A stretch of DNA of 64,000 nt from Verrucomicrobiota bacterium (GTDB lineage: Bacteria > Verrucomicrobiota > Verrucomicrobiia > Limisphaerales > UBA9464). The stretch lies in contig JAFLEF010000027.1 in the NCBI GenBank assembly GCA_017309115.1, positions 1 through 64,000 on the forward strand, read 5' to 3'. A program made the translations under genes and the position numbers. Shown here piece by piece: positions 1 to 8,592 of this stretch. The notes beneath the pieces were generated by a model that did not search any database, had not been told where the DNA came from, and saw only the letters and a list, made by a program, of their open reading frames with translations. Within the stretch, counting starts at the first letter, position 1, and each line of letters starts with the position of its first letter.

Positions 1-1
1 C

Positions 2-334
2 GGCCATTCCAGCCCGCAGCGGCTGAGTCTCGCCCGCAGCGGGATGCCCAAAGCCATTTCCTCCGCTAAACTCGGCTTTCCCAACGCCGAAGGCAGCGGA
101 GCCTCGCCTCCAACCGCCGTTTCTAGGATGAATCGTCCCGGGGTTCCCGTGGGAATTCGGCTCTACACCCCGGTGGATGTCGAAGGTACCCGTTGGCAGA
201 TGAGCACCATCGACGATAACACGATGGCGTGCGAAGACCTCGTCTTGGCCGATCTGAACGGGGACGGAAAACTGGATATTGTGGCTTCGGGTCGAGCCAC
301 CAAGAATCTCAAGGTGTGGTTCAACGAGCGGTAG
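2..334 (+). CDS. C-terminal end of an FG-GAP/VCBS-repeat protein (5' truncated by window edge)
   Basis: The frame is open from the window edge to a TAG at 332-334. The last ~60 residues read as the end of an FG-GAP/VCBS beta-propeller repeat: a DLNGDGKLDIV calcium-loop motif (around 255-285) followed by a short strand and the C-terminus. Such repeats are common in large secreted proteins of Planctomycetes and Verrucomicrobia. The first ~40 codons (roughly 2-130) do not look like propeller sequence: they hold an 11-nt direct repeat and an inverted repeat, so this part may be an inserted repeat or a degraded 5' region. The first ATG in view (44) is therefore not a trusted start. The end overlaps the convergent DUF1499 gene by 14 nt. 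The repeat family is fairly certain; whether the gene is intact is not. Confidence 0.5.
   Translation, partial: GHSSPQRLSLARSGMPKAISSAKLGFPNAEGSGASPPTAVSRMNRPGVPVGIRLYTPVDVEGTRWQMSTIDDNTMACEDLVLADLNGDGKLDIVASGRATKNLKVWFNER
12..99. repeat. Short direct repeat plus imperfect inverted repeat
   Basis: The 11-mer gcccgcagcgg occurs at 12-22 and again at 32-42. It is followed by an imperfect hairpin: ccgct (63-67) with agcgg (95-99), and inside it cggc (73-76) with gccg (86-89). This resembles a dispersed palindromic repeat sitting at the 5' side of the truncated FG-GAP frame. Only one copy lies in this window, so its dispersed nature is a guess. Confidence 0.3.
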
Positions 335-806
335 TCGGACGGGGTTCCGCGGATTGAGCCGAAGCAAAGGCGGTTCGAATCCGCTCCACCCGGGCCCGAT
401 TTACCCCCAGATCGGAATGCCCCACCCGGGACGCAGAACGGACTTCAATGGTGCGGTTCGTGGGTTGGAGCAGGAATTCCACGTCATCCACGAAGCGAAA
501 GAGTCGGGACCGGAACTCCACCCGCAGGTATTCCGGTGTCTCCTGAACGAGAGTGGTTCGGGGTTGGTTCAAGACCACGGACACCAAGCGGGCCCAGGCC
601 TCACTCGGAGCGTTGGTGAAGGTCAGTGGCTCAATGAAGTGCTCGGGGCGGTCATCCTGGCTGCACACGCAGTTGGGTTTTTCGCCACAGGGAGCCAGGC
701 GGCCGTCAACGAGATGGGAGGCAGGTTGGGAGGACATACGCGCGGAAACACATCCAGCGAGGACGAATAGGGCCAGGGTGGCGGGCAGCCAAGCGCGGCG
801 TTTCAT
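321..806 (-). CDS. DUF1499 family lipoprotein
   Basis: A 161-aa protein. I chose the ATG at 804-806 because it gives a short basic N-terminus, a hydrophobic stretch and a lipobox-like LAGC (Cys at about residue 18); the open frame continues upstream to 917 without any feature. After the lipobox, the motif around CGEKPNCVCSQD and the following hydrophobic and aromatic pattern match DUF1499, a small domain of unknown function found in lipoproteins and chloroplast proteins. It is predicted to be anchored in the periplasmic face of a membrane. It stands alone, convergent with the FG-GAP gene and divergent from the pilus locus. Family assignment is good; no biochemical role is known to me. Confidence 0.8.
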   Translation of the reverse strand: MKRRAWLPATLALFVLAGCVSARMSSQPASHLVDGRLAPCGEKPNCVCSQDDRPEHFIEPLTFTNAPSEAWARLVSVVLNQPRTTLVQETPEYLRVEFRSRLFRFVDDVEFLLQPTNRTIEVRSASRVGHSDLGVNRARVERIRTAFASAQSAEPRPTTAR

Positions 807-936
807 GTTCCGAGCATACTTCGGCGGGCTTGAAGCGCATCCGGGAAGGTTCACTTGCGGGTTTTGTTTACGGCAATAAACTCTCGCGTGTACCCCCGAA
901 TCAGGTGAGACTGACAAATCCTTTCCGGCTCAAAGT

Positions 937-966
937 TTGACTTTGGAATGGACGGTCCTTTTTACT
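937..966 (+). promoter_or_regulatory. Candidate promoter for the pilB-pilT-pilB-pilC operon
   Basis: TTGACT at 937-942 is followed after 18 nt by TTTACT at 961-966. The -35 box is close to the sigma-70 consensus and the -10 box matches at four of six positions. The start codon lies about 60 nt downstream. Prediction only. Confidence 0.35.
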
Positions 967-1026
967 CACGCGCGCTTGTTCCCCGGGTTGGTGGTTGAAT
1001 GACCGGGGCAGGTAACCTATTCGCTT

Positions 1027-2742
1027 GTGGCTGCCAAAGACGACTATCTGATCGATACGATGCTCGAGACGGGCCTGCTGGCCCCTGAGCTGGTGGACGA
1101 AGGCCGTGCCGAGGCGGAAGCCAACGGCGAGGGCGTTTTGGACACCTTGGTCAAAAAGGGTTTGGTGGATTCCTCGGTGGTAACGATGGCCAAGGCCACG
1201 TACTTCGGTGTGGAATCCGTCAACCTGGGTGACCTGAAGCTCGGCGACGACGTCATCGCCCTTGTTCCCCGGCATGTGGCCAAGAAATTCAACGTGATGC
1301 CAGTCGGGCAGAGCGACAGCGGCGCCATCATTGTGGCGTTGAGCGATCCGTCCGACATCGATTCCGTGGATGGCTTGCGTCACGCGCTCAACCGAGATCT
1401 GGAACTGCGCGTAACCAGTGCCAGCGACATTGAGACCTCGCTGAACCGGTTCTACGGCGGGTCTTCCCGGGATGATGGCGGGATCGCCAAGATGATTCAG
1501 GACATCACCGAGGGTGAGGTCGAAGTGACCGGTCTTTCGGGGGATGTCGGCAACGATACCGAGGGAGTCGATGCCGATGCGCCAATCATCAAGCTGGTGA
1601 ACCAAGTGATCGTGGACGCCTTCAAAAAGCGGGCTTCCGATATTCACCTGGAGCCCCTGGCCAAACGTTTTCGCCTCCGGTTCCGCATCGACGGCGTGTG
1701 CGTGGAGCAGCCCGATCTTCCGAAACGCCTTCAAGCGCCGATCATTGCCCGTCTCAAGATTCAGTCGGGCATGAGCATTGCGGAGAAGCGCATCCCGCAG
1801 GACGGCCGTATCAATACCAACGTCGGTGGCAAGACTATCGACTTGCGTGTGAACGACATTCCCACCCAGCACGGGGAGTCGATCTGTATGCGTATTCTCG
1901 ACAAATCCGGTCTGCGGCTGGGTTTGGCGGAACTGGGCTTTTTTGCCGATGACCAGGCGACGTTCGAGCGTTTGATCGGTCTGCCGGACGGCATTCTGTT
2001 GGTCACCGGGCCCACCGGTTCCGGCAAAACAACGACGCTGTATTCCTGTCTCAACTACATCAATCGACCCGACCGCAAAATCATCACGGTTGAGGACCCG
2101 GTGGAATACATGTTGGCGGGCATCAACCAAGTGCAGGTTAATGAACACATTGGCTTCACTTTCGCCAACGCGCTCCGGTCCATGCTGCGGCAGGCGCCCA
2201 ACGTGATCATGCTGGGGGAAATTCGCGATCTGGAGACCGCCTCGATTGCGATCAATGCGTCCCTCACCGGTCACTTGGTGTTCTCCACGCTGCATACCAA
2301 CGACGCGCCCGGTGCGGTCACTCGTTTGATCGACATCGGTGTGAAACCGTTCCTAGTGGCGTCTTCCGCCCGCTGTTTCATGGCCCAACGGTTGGTTCGC
2401 AAAGTCTGCAAAAACTGCGGCTCTCCGCACGTTCTGACCGACAAGGAAGTTCAGTCGCTCAACATTACTCCGGAGCAGTTGCAGCAATCTTCCGCGCGAA
2501 AAGGGCGCGGGTGCTCCGAATGTAACAAGACCGGATGCCGCGGTCGGTTTGGTATTTTCGAGATCTTCCTCGTTCAGGATGAAGTGCGCCGCCTAATCTT
2601 CGAGAAGGTTCCTTCCAATGTATTGCGGCGAAAGGCTCTGGAACTGGGAATGCGAACGCTCCGGGAAGACGGAACGCGCAAGGTTTTGGCTGGTCTGACC
2701 ACGGCCGAAGAAGTGGTTCGGGCGACCGTCAGCGAACACTGA
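1027..2742 (+). CDS. pilB: PilB/GspE-type assembly ATPase (first copy)
   Basis: A 571-aa hexameric secretion ATPase that powers pilus or pseudopilus extension at the inner membrane. The N-terminal ~150 residues are an MshEN/T2SSE-N domain. The RecA-like core has the P-loop GPTGSGKT (residues 328-335, Lys334), an Asp box in the region VEDPVEYM and a Walker B around GEIRDLETA. A Cys-x2-Cys pair (CKNC) and a second cysteine group (CSEC) near residues 460-505 form the zinc subdomain typical of PilB and GspE. The start is GTG at 1027: nothing upstream in frame is better and the N-terminus aligns with the family. The next gene, pilT, begins 68 nt downstream. Function is secure; whether it serves a true type IV pilus or a T2SS-like pseudopilus is open. 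Confidence 0.93.
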   Translation: MAAKDDYLIDTMLETGLLAPELVDEGRAEAEANGEGVLDTLVKKGLVDSSVVTMAKATYFGVESVNLGDLKLGDDVIALVPRHVAKKFNVMPVGQSDSGAIIVALSDPSDIDSVDGLRHALNRDLELRVTSASDIETSLNRFYGGSSRDDGGIAKMIQDITEGEVEVTGLSGDVGNDTEGVDADAPIIKLVNQVIVDAFKKRASDIHLEPLAKRFRLRFRIDGVCVEQPDLPKRLQAPIIARLKIQSGMSIAEKRIPQDGRINTNVGGKTIDLRVNDIPTQHGESICMRILDKSGLRLGLAELGFFADDQATFERLIGLPDGILLVTGPTGSGKTTTLYSCLNYINRPDRKIITVEDPVEYMLAGINQVQVNEHIGFTFANALRSMLRQAPNVIMLGEIRDLETASIAINASLTGHLVFSTLHTNDAPGAVTRLIDIGVKPFLVASSARCFMAQRLVRKVCKNCGSPHVLTDKEVQSLNITPEQLQQSSARKGRGCSECNKTGCRGRFGIFEIFLVQDEVRRLIFEKVPSNVLRRKALELGMRTLREDGTRKVLAGLTTAEEVVRATVSEH

Positions 2743-2810
2743 GGTAGATCATGGCAACGCATTTGCTGCTTTCGATCTAGGATCGCCCGCAAAATTTCAA
2801 AGGATTCGTC

Positions 2811-3920
2811 ATGTCGTATCAAATGTCCGATCTGTTGCAGTTGGTGGTGTCAGAGAACGCCGCCGACTTGCACATCCGAGTAGGGATTCCCCCAGTCATC
2901 CGCCTCCATGGTATTCTCCACCGCGTGGAGGGTCCGACTTTGAAGCCGGAGGACACCGAGGAACTGATGCGCTCCATCACCTCCGAAGATCACATTCAGC
3001 ATATCCGGGAAAAGGGCGGCGCCGACTTCGGATTTGCCTTCGGTGAACTGGCTCGGTTTCGCGTTTCGGCCTTCAAGGAGAAGGGCAACTTCGCCCTCGT
3101 GCTTCGGCAGATTCCGAGCAAGCTGCTGACGATGGAGCAGATTGGTATCCCGCCGAGTGTCAAGGAGTTGCTCTGGCGGCCGCGCGGACTGATCTTGGTG
3201 ACTGGGCCGACCGGTTCGGGCAAGACCACGACCCTCGCGTCGATGATCAACATCATCAACGAAGAGCGTGACGAGGCCCACATCATCACGGTCGAGGATC
3301 CGATCGAGTATTACCACAAGCACAAGAAGGCGGTGATCACCCAGCGCGAGGTGAACGTAGACGTGCCGAACTTCGCCGAGGCCTTGCGCCGCGCCTTGCG
3401 GCAGGACCCGGACGTGATTCTGGTCGGTGAGTTGCGCGATCTGGAAACTATGGAAGCGGCCATCACTGCGGCCGAAACGGGTCACTTGGTGTTCGGGACC
3501 CTGCACACCACTGGCGCGGCCAAGACGATTGACCGCATCACCAACGCATTCCCGATGAACCAGCAGGAAATGATCCGCATTCAGCTCTCCACAGTGCTGC
3601 AGGCGGTGATTTCCCAATTGCTCATTCCGCGGGTGGACAAACCGGGTCGCGTTGCGGTGTTTGAGATCATGGTCAACACGCCTTCCATCGCGGCGCTGAT
3701 TCGTGACAACAAGTCCTTCCGTATTCAGTCTGACATCCAAACGGGTGCCAAGTTCGGCATGGTGACGCTCGACAGCTTCCTTCTGGAGAAGTACGAGGCG
3801 GGGATGATTGCCGAGGAGGAAGTGCTGACCAAGGCGCAGGATCCAACCACGATCCTGCAGAAGGTTCAGGAACTGAAGGCCGCCAAAGCCGCCGCCGCAG
3901 CCGAAGAAAACCGTCGCTAA
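2811..3920 (+). CDS. pilT: PilT-type retraction ATPase
   Basis: A 369-aa ATPase of the PilT/PilU group, which depolymerises pili and drives twitching. It lacks the MshEN domain and zinc subdomain of PilB. The P-loop GPTGSGKT starts at residue 132 (Lys138), with a Walker B around GELRDLETM, and the His-rich region [14 protein letters not shown] is typical of PilT. The C-terminal region around [11 protein letters not shown] corresponds to the conserved AIRNLIRE-like motif of PilT. The tail is Ala/Lys-rich. A purine-rich stretch precedes the ATG. It sits between two PilB copies, with only 6 nt to the second. The presence of PilT argues for a retractable type IV pilus and against a plain type II secretion system. 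Confidence 0.93.
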   Translation: MSYQMSDLLQLVVSENAADLHIRVGIPPVIRLHGILHRVEGPTLKPEDTEELMRSITSEDHIQHIREKGGADFGFAFGELARFRVSAFKEKGNFALVLRQIPSKLLTMEQIGIPPSVKELLWRPRGLILVTGPTGSGKTTTLASMINIINEERDEAHIITVEDPIEYYHKHKKAVITQREVNVDVPNFAEALRRALRQDPDVILVGELRDLETMEAAITAAETGHLVFGTLHTTGAAKTIDRITNAFPMNQQEMIRIQLSTVLQAVISQLLIPRVDKPGRVAVFEIMVNTPSIAALIRDNKSFRIQSDIQTGAKFGMVTLDSFLLEKYEAGMIAEEEVLTKAQDPTTILQKVQELKAAKAAAAAEENRR

Positions 3921-3926
3921 CCTGCT

Positions 3927-5624
3927 ATGTCCGATCCTGTTACTGACCCGCTGCTACTGCTGTTGCGTGACCGTGGCATGTTGGATGACCTCCAGTTCGA
4001 GGAGGTCAGTCAGGAAGCCGGCCGAAGCGGTAAACCGGTACTTCAGGTCATTCAGGATTACGGTTTGCTCGATAAGGACATGGTCCTCCAGTTATTGGCG
4101 GACCATTTGGGGACTTCGGTCGTGGAGATCGACGAATCCGCCATTACGCCGGACGTCGTCGCGGCCATCCCGGCGGACAGCGCGCGCATGTATCAATGTG
4201 TTCCCATCGCCCTTTACGGTGACACCGTGCAGGTGGCGTTGGCGGATCCTTTGAATCCAGCGGTACTCGACGAGTTGGGGTTCACGGTAAAGTTCCAGCT
4301 GCAACTCGTGGTGGCCGATCCCGCGGCCGTCTTGCAGGCCATCGGCAAGTTCTATCCGGCCCAGGGTGGATCAGGATATGCCGATATTCTGAAGGAACTG
4401 GGGGGCGGCGGTCCGAATGAAGATCAAGAAGATACTCCGAAGGGGCCGGACTTGGGATCCGAGGCCAATGACGCCCCGATTGTGAAGTTCGTGAATCTGG
4501 TCCTGATGCAAGCGGTGCAGGACCGGGCGAGCGACATTCACTTCGAACCCTTCGAAGATGAGTTCAAGATTCGGTATCGCGTGGACGGAGCCCTCTACGA
4601 GATGTCGCCGCCGCCGAAGAATCTCGCCAGTCCCGTGACCTCCCGCCTAAAGGTCATGGCCAACCTGAACATTTCCGAGCGCCGTTTGCCTCAGGACGGT
4701 CGTATTTCGGTCAACATTGGAGGACGCCAAGTGGACCTCCGTATGTCCACTCTTCCCACGGCTTTCGGTGAATCGGTCGTGCTCCGCGTTTTGGACCGGT
4801 CGGCAGTCAAGATGGAGTTGGAGTCCCTTGGATTTCCGACGGATGTCTACGAATTCACCATCGAAACCATCAATCAGCCGAACGGGATTTTTGCCGTTAC
4901 CGGTCCCACTGGCTGCGGCAAGACCACGACGTTGTATTCGGCCTTGCGCCGGATCAATACCATTGATGCCAAGTTGCTGACGGTGGAAGACCCGGTCGAA
5001 TACGACATTGAAGGCATCATGCAGGTGCAGACCAACGAAGGTGCCGGTTTGACCTTCATGAAGGCCCTGCGGGCCTTTCTGCGTCAGGATCCCGACATCA
5101 TCATGATCGGGGAAATGCGCGATTTGGAAACTGCTCAGATCGCCATTCAAGCGTCGCTAACGGGTCACTTGGTGCTGTCCACGCTGCACACCAACGATTC
5201 CGCGGGTGCCGTAACGCGTCTCGTGGATATGGGGGTCGAGCCCTTCCTCATTTCGTCCACGCTGTTGGGGGTGTTGGCGCAACGGTTGGTTCGCAAGGTG
5301 TGTGTAAAATGCCGGACCCCATTTGAACCCACGGAGATGCAGTTGGGGCAGTTGGGCCTATCGGCCCATGATCTCGGCGACAAGACGTTCTTCTACGGAC
5401 GCGGCTGTTCCACGTGCAACGATTCGGGTTATCGCGGCCGAAAAGGAATTTACGAGTTGCTCGTGATTAAGGACGCGATTCGCAATCTAATTAATGAGCG
5501 AGCGCCAACCGTGGTCATTCGTCAGCGGGCGATTGAGCTGGGCATGGTGACGCTGCGAGAAGATGGATTGAGAAACATTTACGCTGGTGAAACAACGGTG
5601 GAAGAAGTGCTGAAATACACGTAA
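3927..5624 (+). CDS. PilB/GspE-type assembly ATPase (second copy)
   Basis: A 565-aa paralogue of the PilB protein encoded at 1027-2742, with the same order: MshEN domain (about 1-150), linker, RecA-like core and C-terminal zinc subdomain (CVKC and CSTC cysteine pairs, about 455-500). Its P-loop reads GPTGCGKT (from residue 326, Lys332), with Cys in place of Ser. The Walker B region is GEMRDLETA. The N-terminal portion is clearly diverged from the first copy, suggesting a different regulatory input or pilin partner. It starts 6 nt after pilT and ends 22 nt before pilC, so co-transcription is likely. Two extension ATPases in one operon may give alternative assembly modes. Confidence 0.92.
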   Translation: MSDPVTDPLLLLLRDRGMLDDLQFEEVSQEAGRSGKPVLQVIQDYGLLDKDMVLQLLADHLGTSVVEIDESAITPDVVAAIPADSARMYQCVPIALYGDTVQVALADPLNPAVLDELGFTVKFQLQLVVADPAAVLQAIGKFYPAQGGSGYADILKELGGGGPNEDQEDTPKGPDLGSEANDAPIVKFVNLVLMQAVQDRASDIHFEPFEDEFKIRYRVDGALYEMSPPPKNLASPVTSRLKVMANLNISERRLPQDGRISVNIGGRQVDLRMSTLPTAFGESVVLRVLDRSAVKMELESLGFPTDVYEFTIETINQPNGIFAVTGPTGCGKTTTLYSALRRINTIDAKLLTVEDPVEYDIEGIMQVQTNEGAGLTFMKALRAFLRQDPDIIMIGEMRDLETAQIAIQASLTGHLVLSTLHTNDSAGAVTRLVDMGVEPFLISSTLLGVLAQRLVRKVCVKCRTPFEPTEMQLGQLGLSAHDLGDKTFFYGRGCSTCNDSGYRGRKGIYELLVIKDAIRNLINERAPTVVIRQRAIELGMVTLREDGLRNIYAGETTVEEVLKYT

Positions 5625-5646
5625 CTCCTGCGGGGAAAGGACTGGT

Positions 5647-7005
5647 ATGCCGAAGTATCAATACGTAGCGATGGATTCTCGGGGCAAGGAGCAGAAGGGC
5701 GTGCTCGAGGTGGCCTCTCAGGCGGATGCGATCAATCGCCTGAAGGAAATGGGCTATTTCCCGACCAAAGTGATGGAGGCCGAGAAGCCTAAAGGAAAGA
5801 AGGAAGCCAAGAAGGCGGCCCCGGCGGGCGGGGGAGGCGGAGGAAAGAAGAAGGGGGGCGGCCTCGGGAATATCAACATCAAGATCCCGGGCATTGGCGG
5901 CGGGGTAAAGACCAAGGTGTTGACGACCTTTACCCGGCAGTTGGCGACCTTGGTGGACGCCGGTTTGCCGCTCTTGCGCGGATTGCGCGTGCTCCAAAAA
6001 CAGGAGAAGAACCCCACGCTGCGGAATTGCGTGGACGACCTGTCGATGTCGATCGAAGGCGGTTCGACCTTCTCCGAAGCGCTGGCGCAGCATCCCAAGA
6101 TCTTCAACCGACTCTTCGTCAACATGGTCAAGGCCGGCGAACTCGGCGGTGTGCTCGAAGTCGTGCTCAACCGTTTGGCCGAGTTCATGGAGAAAGCCGA
6201 GAAGATCAAGGGCAAGGTCGTGGCGGCCATGTTCTATCCGACGGCGGTCATGACGGTGGCAGTGGGCATTCTGGCGCTGCTGATGGTCGTGGTGGTGCCA
6301 AAATTTAAGACCATTTTCGCCGACTTGCTGGGGGATGCGGGCATGCCGGCCTTCACCGAGTTCGTGCTGTCGATTTCCGACGCCATCAAGAGCAAGACCA
6401 TTGTGATCACTGAGGGTCCCCCGTACGTGTACCCGGGACCGGTCATTTGGGGCATTGTGGCGTTTGTCATCGTCTTCAAGTTGGCGATTCGCATGAAGAA
6501 AGGCCGCTGGCTCTGGGATAAGGCCAAACTGCACTTCCCGGTGATCGGCAGTGTGATCCACAAAGTGGCCATCGCCCGGTTCTGCCGGACGCTCGGCACC
6601 TTGGTGAGTTCTGGTGTGCCCATTCTCCAGGCGTTGAACATTGTTCGCGAAACCGCGGGTAATGTGGTCGTGGCCAACGCCGTCCAACTGATTCACGAGA
6701 GTGTCAAGGAAGGTGAAACGATCACCGCGCCGCTGGAGAAGTCCGGCGTGTTCCCGCCCATGGTGATTTCGATGGTGGACGTCGGTGAGCAAACTGGTGC
6801 CCTCCCGGAAATGTTGCTGAAGATTGCCGACACCTACGATGACGAAGTCGACAACGCGGTCGCGGCCATGACCTCGCTGCTGGAACCGATCATGATCGTG
6901 TTCCTGGCCGTGATCGTCGGGAGCATCGTCATCGCTCTGTTCCTCCCGCTCATCACGCTGATCGACAAACTCGGTGGCGACGACGGTGGCGGCGGCGGCG
7001 AGTGA
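5647..7005 (+). CDS. pilC: PilC/GspF inner-membrane platform protein
   Basis: A 452-aa polytopic protein that couples the ATPases to pilin polymerisation. A short N-terminal segment (about 1-45, YQYVAMDSRGKEQKGVLE-like) is typical of GspF/PilC. It is followed by a low-complexity Lys/Gly linker (about residues 50-90). Two T2SSF domains follow, each with the conserved LATLVDAGLPLLRGL-type helix (about 98-112) and its second version (TLGTLVSSGVPILQAL, about 317-332). Hydrophobic segments lie near 200-222, 260-280 and at the C-terminus (about 415-440). The tail is Gly/Asp-rich. A strong terminator follows directly, so this ends the ATPase/platform transcription unit. Confidence 0.92.
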   Translation: MPKYQYVAMDSRGKEQKGVLEVASQADAINRLKEMGYFPTKVMEAEKPKGKKEAKKAAPAGGGGGGKKKGGGLGNINIKIPGIGGGVKTKVLTTFTRQLATLVDAGLPLLRGLRVLQKQEKNPTLRNCVDDLSMSIEGGSTFSEALAQHPKIFNRLFVNMVKAGELGGVLEVVLNRLAEFMEKAEKIKGKVVAAMFYPTAVMTVAVGILALLMVVVVPKFKTIFADLLGDAGMPAFTEFVLSISDAIKSKTIVITEGPPYVYPGPVIWGIVAFVIVFKLAIRMKKGRWLWDKAKLHFPVIGSVIHKVAIARFCRTLGTLVSSGVPILQALNIVRETAGNVVVANAVQLIHESVKEGETITAPLEKSGVFPPMVISMVDVGEQTGALPEMLLKIADTYDDEVDNAVAAMTSLLEPIMIVFLAVIVGSIVIALFLPLITLIDKLGGDDGGGGGE

Positions 7006-7016
7006 ACCGCTCGTGC

Positions 7017-7055
7017 AAAAACCCGGTCTGGAGCAGGGCTTCAGACCGGGTTTTT
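7017..7055 (+). terminator. Rho-independent terminator after pilC
   Basis: A near-perfect hairpin pairs aaaaacccggtctg (7017-7030) with cagaccgggttttt (7042-7055) around an 11-nt loop. The 3' arm runs into five T residues. The stop of pilC is 12 nt upstream. The symmetric A/T flanks could let it work in both directions. Confidence 0.85.
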
Positions 7056-7086
7056 CACTTTTGTTTACCAATTTAAACAACCCGGC

Positions 7087-7116
7087 TTGACACAGTGAAC
7101 GCGCAGGCAGTAAATA
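7087..7116 (+). promoter_or_regulatory. Candidate sigma-70 promoter for the toxin-antitoxin pair
   Basis: A perfect TTGACA (7087-7092) is followed after 18 nt by TAAATA (7111-7116). The GTG start of the toxin lies 45 nt downstream. The intervening stretch has repeated gttac/gtttac words that could be antitoxin operators. This is the best promoter match I see in the window. Confidence 0.6.
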
Positions 7117-7160
7117 CAAAGTAGTTACACTGCATTGGCGTTTACGTTACTGTCTTCCTT

Positions 7161-7448
7161 GTGGAGTTCGACTGGAACAATCCGCCATTCGCAATGGATG
7201 GTTCTTTGACGGTGCAGGATATCGAAGAGTCCTTCGAGGATCCGTTTGCCGTGCGGTTGTTGCCGGATTCATCCCGTTTCGGGGTGCAAGCCCGATACTT
7301 CAACCTCGGCAAAGCGGATTCCGGACAGGGGGTCTTCAGTGTTTACCGCACCAATGGTCGGATTTTTCGAGTGATCTGTGCCCGAGAGTTCTCGGACCAG
7401 GAAGAGTTCTTTTATCAACGGAAGCTTCGGCAAGCCCTCCAATCCTGA
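7161..7448 (+). CDS. brnT: BrnT-like toxin (type II toxin-antitoxin)
   Basis: A 95-aa protein. The GTG at 7161 gives the N-terminus MEFDWN, matching the usual MEFEWD start of BrnT; the first ATG (7194) would remove it. Further family signs are a DPFAV segment near residue 27, a central RYFNLGKADSGQGVFSVY strand pair, and RIFRVICAREFS with the conserved Arg/Ala-Arg-Glu near the C-terminus. BrnT is a ribonuclease-like toxin related to RelE, neutralised by BrnA. The stop codon overlaps the start of the downstream gene by one base (TGATG), as expected for a coupled toxin-first operon. The assignment rests on motif resemblance and on the partner. The pair lies between pilC and the pseudopilin genes. 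Confidence 0.72.
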   Translation: MEFDWNNPPFAMDGSLTVQDIEESFEDPFAVRLLPDSSRFGVQARYFNLGKADSGQGVFSVYRTNGRIFRVICAREFSDQEEFFYQRKLRQALQS

Positions 7449-7729
7449 TGCCAGTAGGTCTCGTCACGTCTTGGGATGAAGTTCCGCTGTTCGATAGTGA
7501 ACAGTCGGAGGCGGATTTCTGGGCGGATACCCAGGTGGACCTGCGGCTAATGGAATCGGCGACGGTGGGGGCGACCGAGCAGACCGAATCGGTGACCATC
7601 ACTCTGCGCATGGATCCGCGAATGCTCGCGCGGATCAAGCGGCTCGCCCGGGAGCGCTTCCTAAACTACCAGAGCATGATTAAGCAGTGGCTCAGTGAAC
7701 GGATGGAAAAGGAATTGAAGGACCGTTGA
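7448..7729 (+). CDS. brnA: BrnA/CopG-like antitoxin
   Basis: A 93-aa protein. Its N-terminal half is acidic, including the ADFWADTQVDL segment typical of CopG-type antitoxins paired with BrnT. Its C-terminal half, VTITLRMDPRMLARIKRLA followed by NYQSMIKQWLSERM, is a ribbon-helix-helix DNA-binding motif. Such antitoxins bind the toxin and repress their own promoter. Translation is coupled to the toxin by the TGATG overlap. The next gene, a prepilin, starts 34 nt downstream with no visible terminator between them, so read-through from the TA promoter into the pseudopilin genes is likely. Confidence 0.75.
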   Translation: MPVGLVTSWDEVPLFDSEQSEADFWADTQVDLRLMESATVGATEQTESVTITLRMDPRMLARIKRLARERFLNYQSMIKQWLSERMEKELKDR

Positions 7730-7763
7730 GAGGTGTTTCATCCTCTGCGACTTCCGCGCCAAC

Positions 7764-8549
7764 ATGAAAACGCTTTGCCTCAACCAATCGAAGGGCTCCC
7801 GGCCCGTGCCGGCGGTTCTGGCGTTCACCCTGATCGAACTCCTGGTGGTCATTTCGATCATCGCCGTTCTGGCGGGTCTCGTGGTGGGGGTCGCCCCGGC
7901 CGCCAGCAAGCGCATGCGGGAGGCTCGGATCAATGCGGAACTCGCCGCGCTCGTTTCCGCAATCGAGGCGTACAAGGTCAAATACGGCGTCTATCCTCCG
8001 GATAACTACGATCCCACCAACCGGGTGACCAACCCGACCCTGAATTCCCTCTACTACGAGCTGACGGGAGTATTGGTGGATAACAATCCCGCGAATCCCC
8101 GAATCATTTCGGCCGAGGACAACACCGTCATCAATCCGGATGTCTTCCAGAAGTACTTTGGCCGGGAAGGGGTGATGAATAGCATTCCCCTGATTCCGGC
8201 GCCGACGCCGGCGGCCCAAAACAAGCTGGACCGCGAGCAAAAGAAGAACCTGATCCGCCGCGAATTCAAAAAGGGTCAGTACGCCGAGATCTTTCGCTCA
8301 ACGTCCGATCCGGGTTACGTCGACTTGGAGGTTTTGGCGGTGGGTTTCTCCGGGGATGCCTCCGGTAAGAAGGGCTCGGGATTCTCTTGGCCGCCCCGCT
8401 CGCCGATTAGTGAACAGCCGATCAAGACCAACCCCGGCCTTAATCCGTGGCGCTACGTTTCAACCAATCCCACCAATAACCCCGGCCGGTTCGATCTCTG
8501 GGCCGAGATCCGCGAACGCGATCGCACCACCATCGTGGGCAACTGGTAA
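7764..8549 (+). CDS. Prepilin-like protein (GspG-like), pseudopilin 1
   Basis: A 261-aa protein with a 20-residue basic leader and the type III signal FTLIELLVVISIIAVLAG, so it would be cleaved by a prepilin peptidase and assembled into a pilus or pseudopilus. The residue before the Phe is Ala, not the usual Gly. After the N-terminal helix comes a GspG-like segment (NAELAALVSAIEAYKVKYG, then YPPDNYD), while the long C-terminal half is not recognisable. Glu at +5 is present. It is the first of six prepilin-like genes in the same direction. It resembles its neighbour at 8593-9393 in the N-terminal half, suggesting duplication. Confidence 0.85.
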   Translation: MKTLCLNQSKGSRPVPAVLAFTLIELLVVISIIAVLAGLVVGVAPAASKRMREARINAELAALVSAIEAYKVKYGVYPPDNYDPTNRVTNPTLNSLYYELTGVLVDNNPANPRIISAEDNTVINPDVFQKYFGREGVMNSIPLIPAPTPAAQNKLDREQKKNLIRREFKKGQYAEIFRSTSDPGYVDLEVLAVGFSGDASGKKGSGFSWPPRSPISEQPIKTNPGLNPWRYVSTNPTNNPGRFDLWAEIRERDRTTIVGNW

Positions 8550-8592
8550 TCCAATCCCCCTTCCACGTCCTCATCCCTCTCCGATCCCATCC

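Noticed and set aside
901-2295. 464-codon open frame antisense to the first pilB
   Set aside because: Covers a firmly identified PilB on the other strand and has no recognisable motif; a shadow frame.
5515-7119. 534-codon open frame antisense to pilC
   Set aside because: It mirrors pilC codon by codon, is rich in His/Arg/Gln with no domain, and arises from GC-biased third positions of the real gene.
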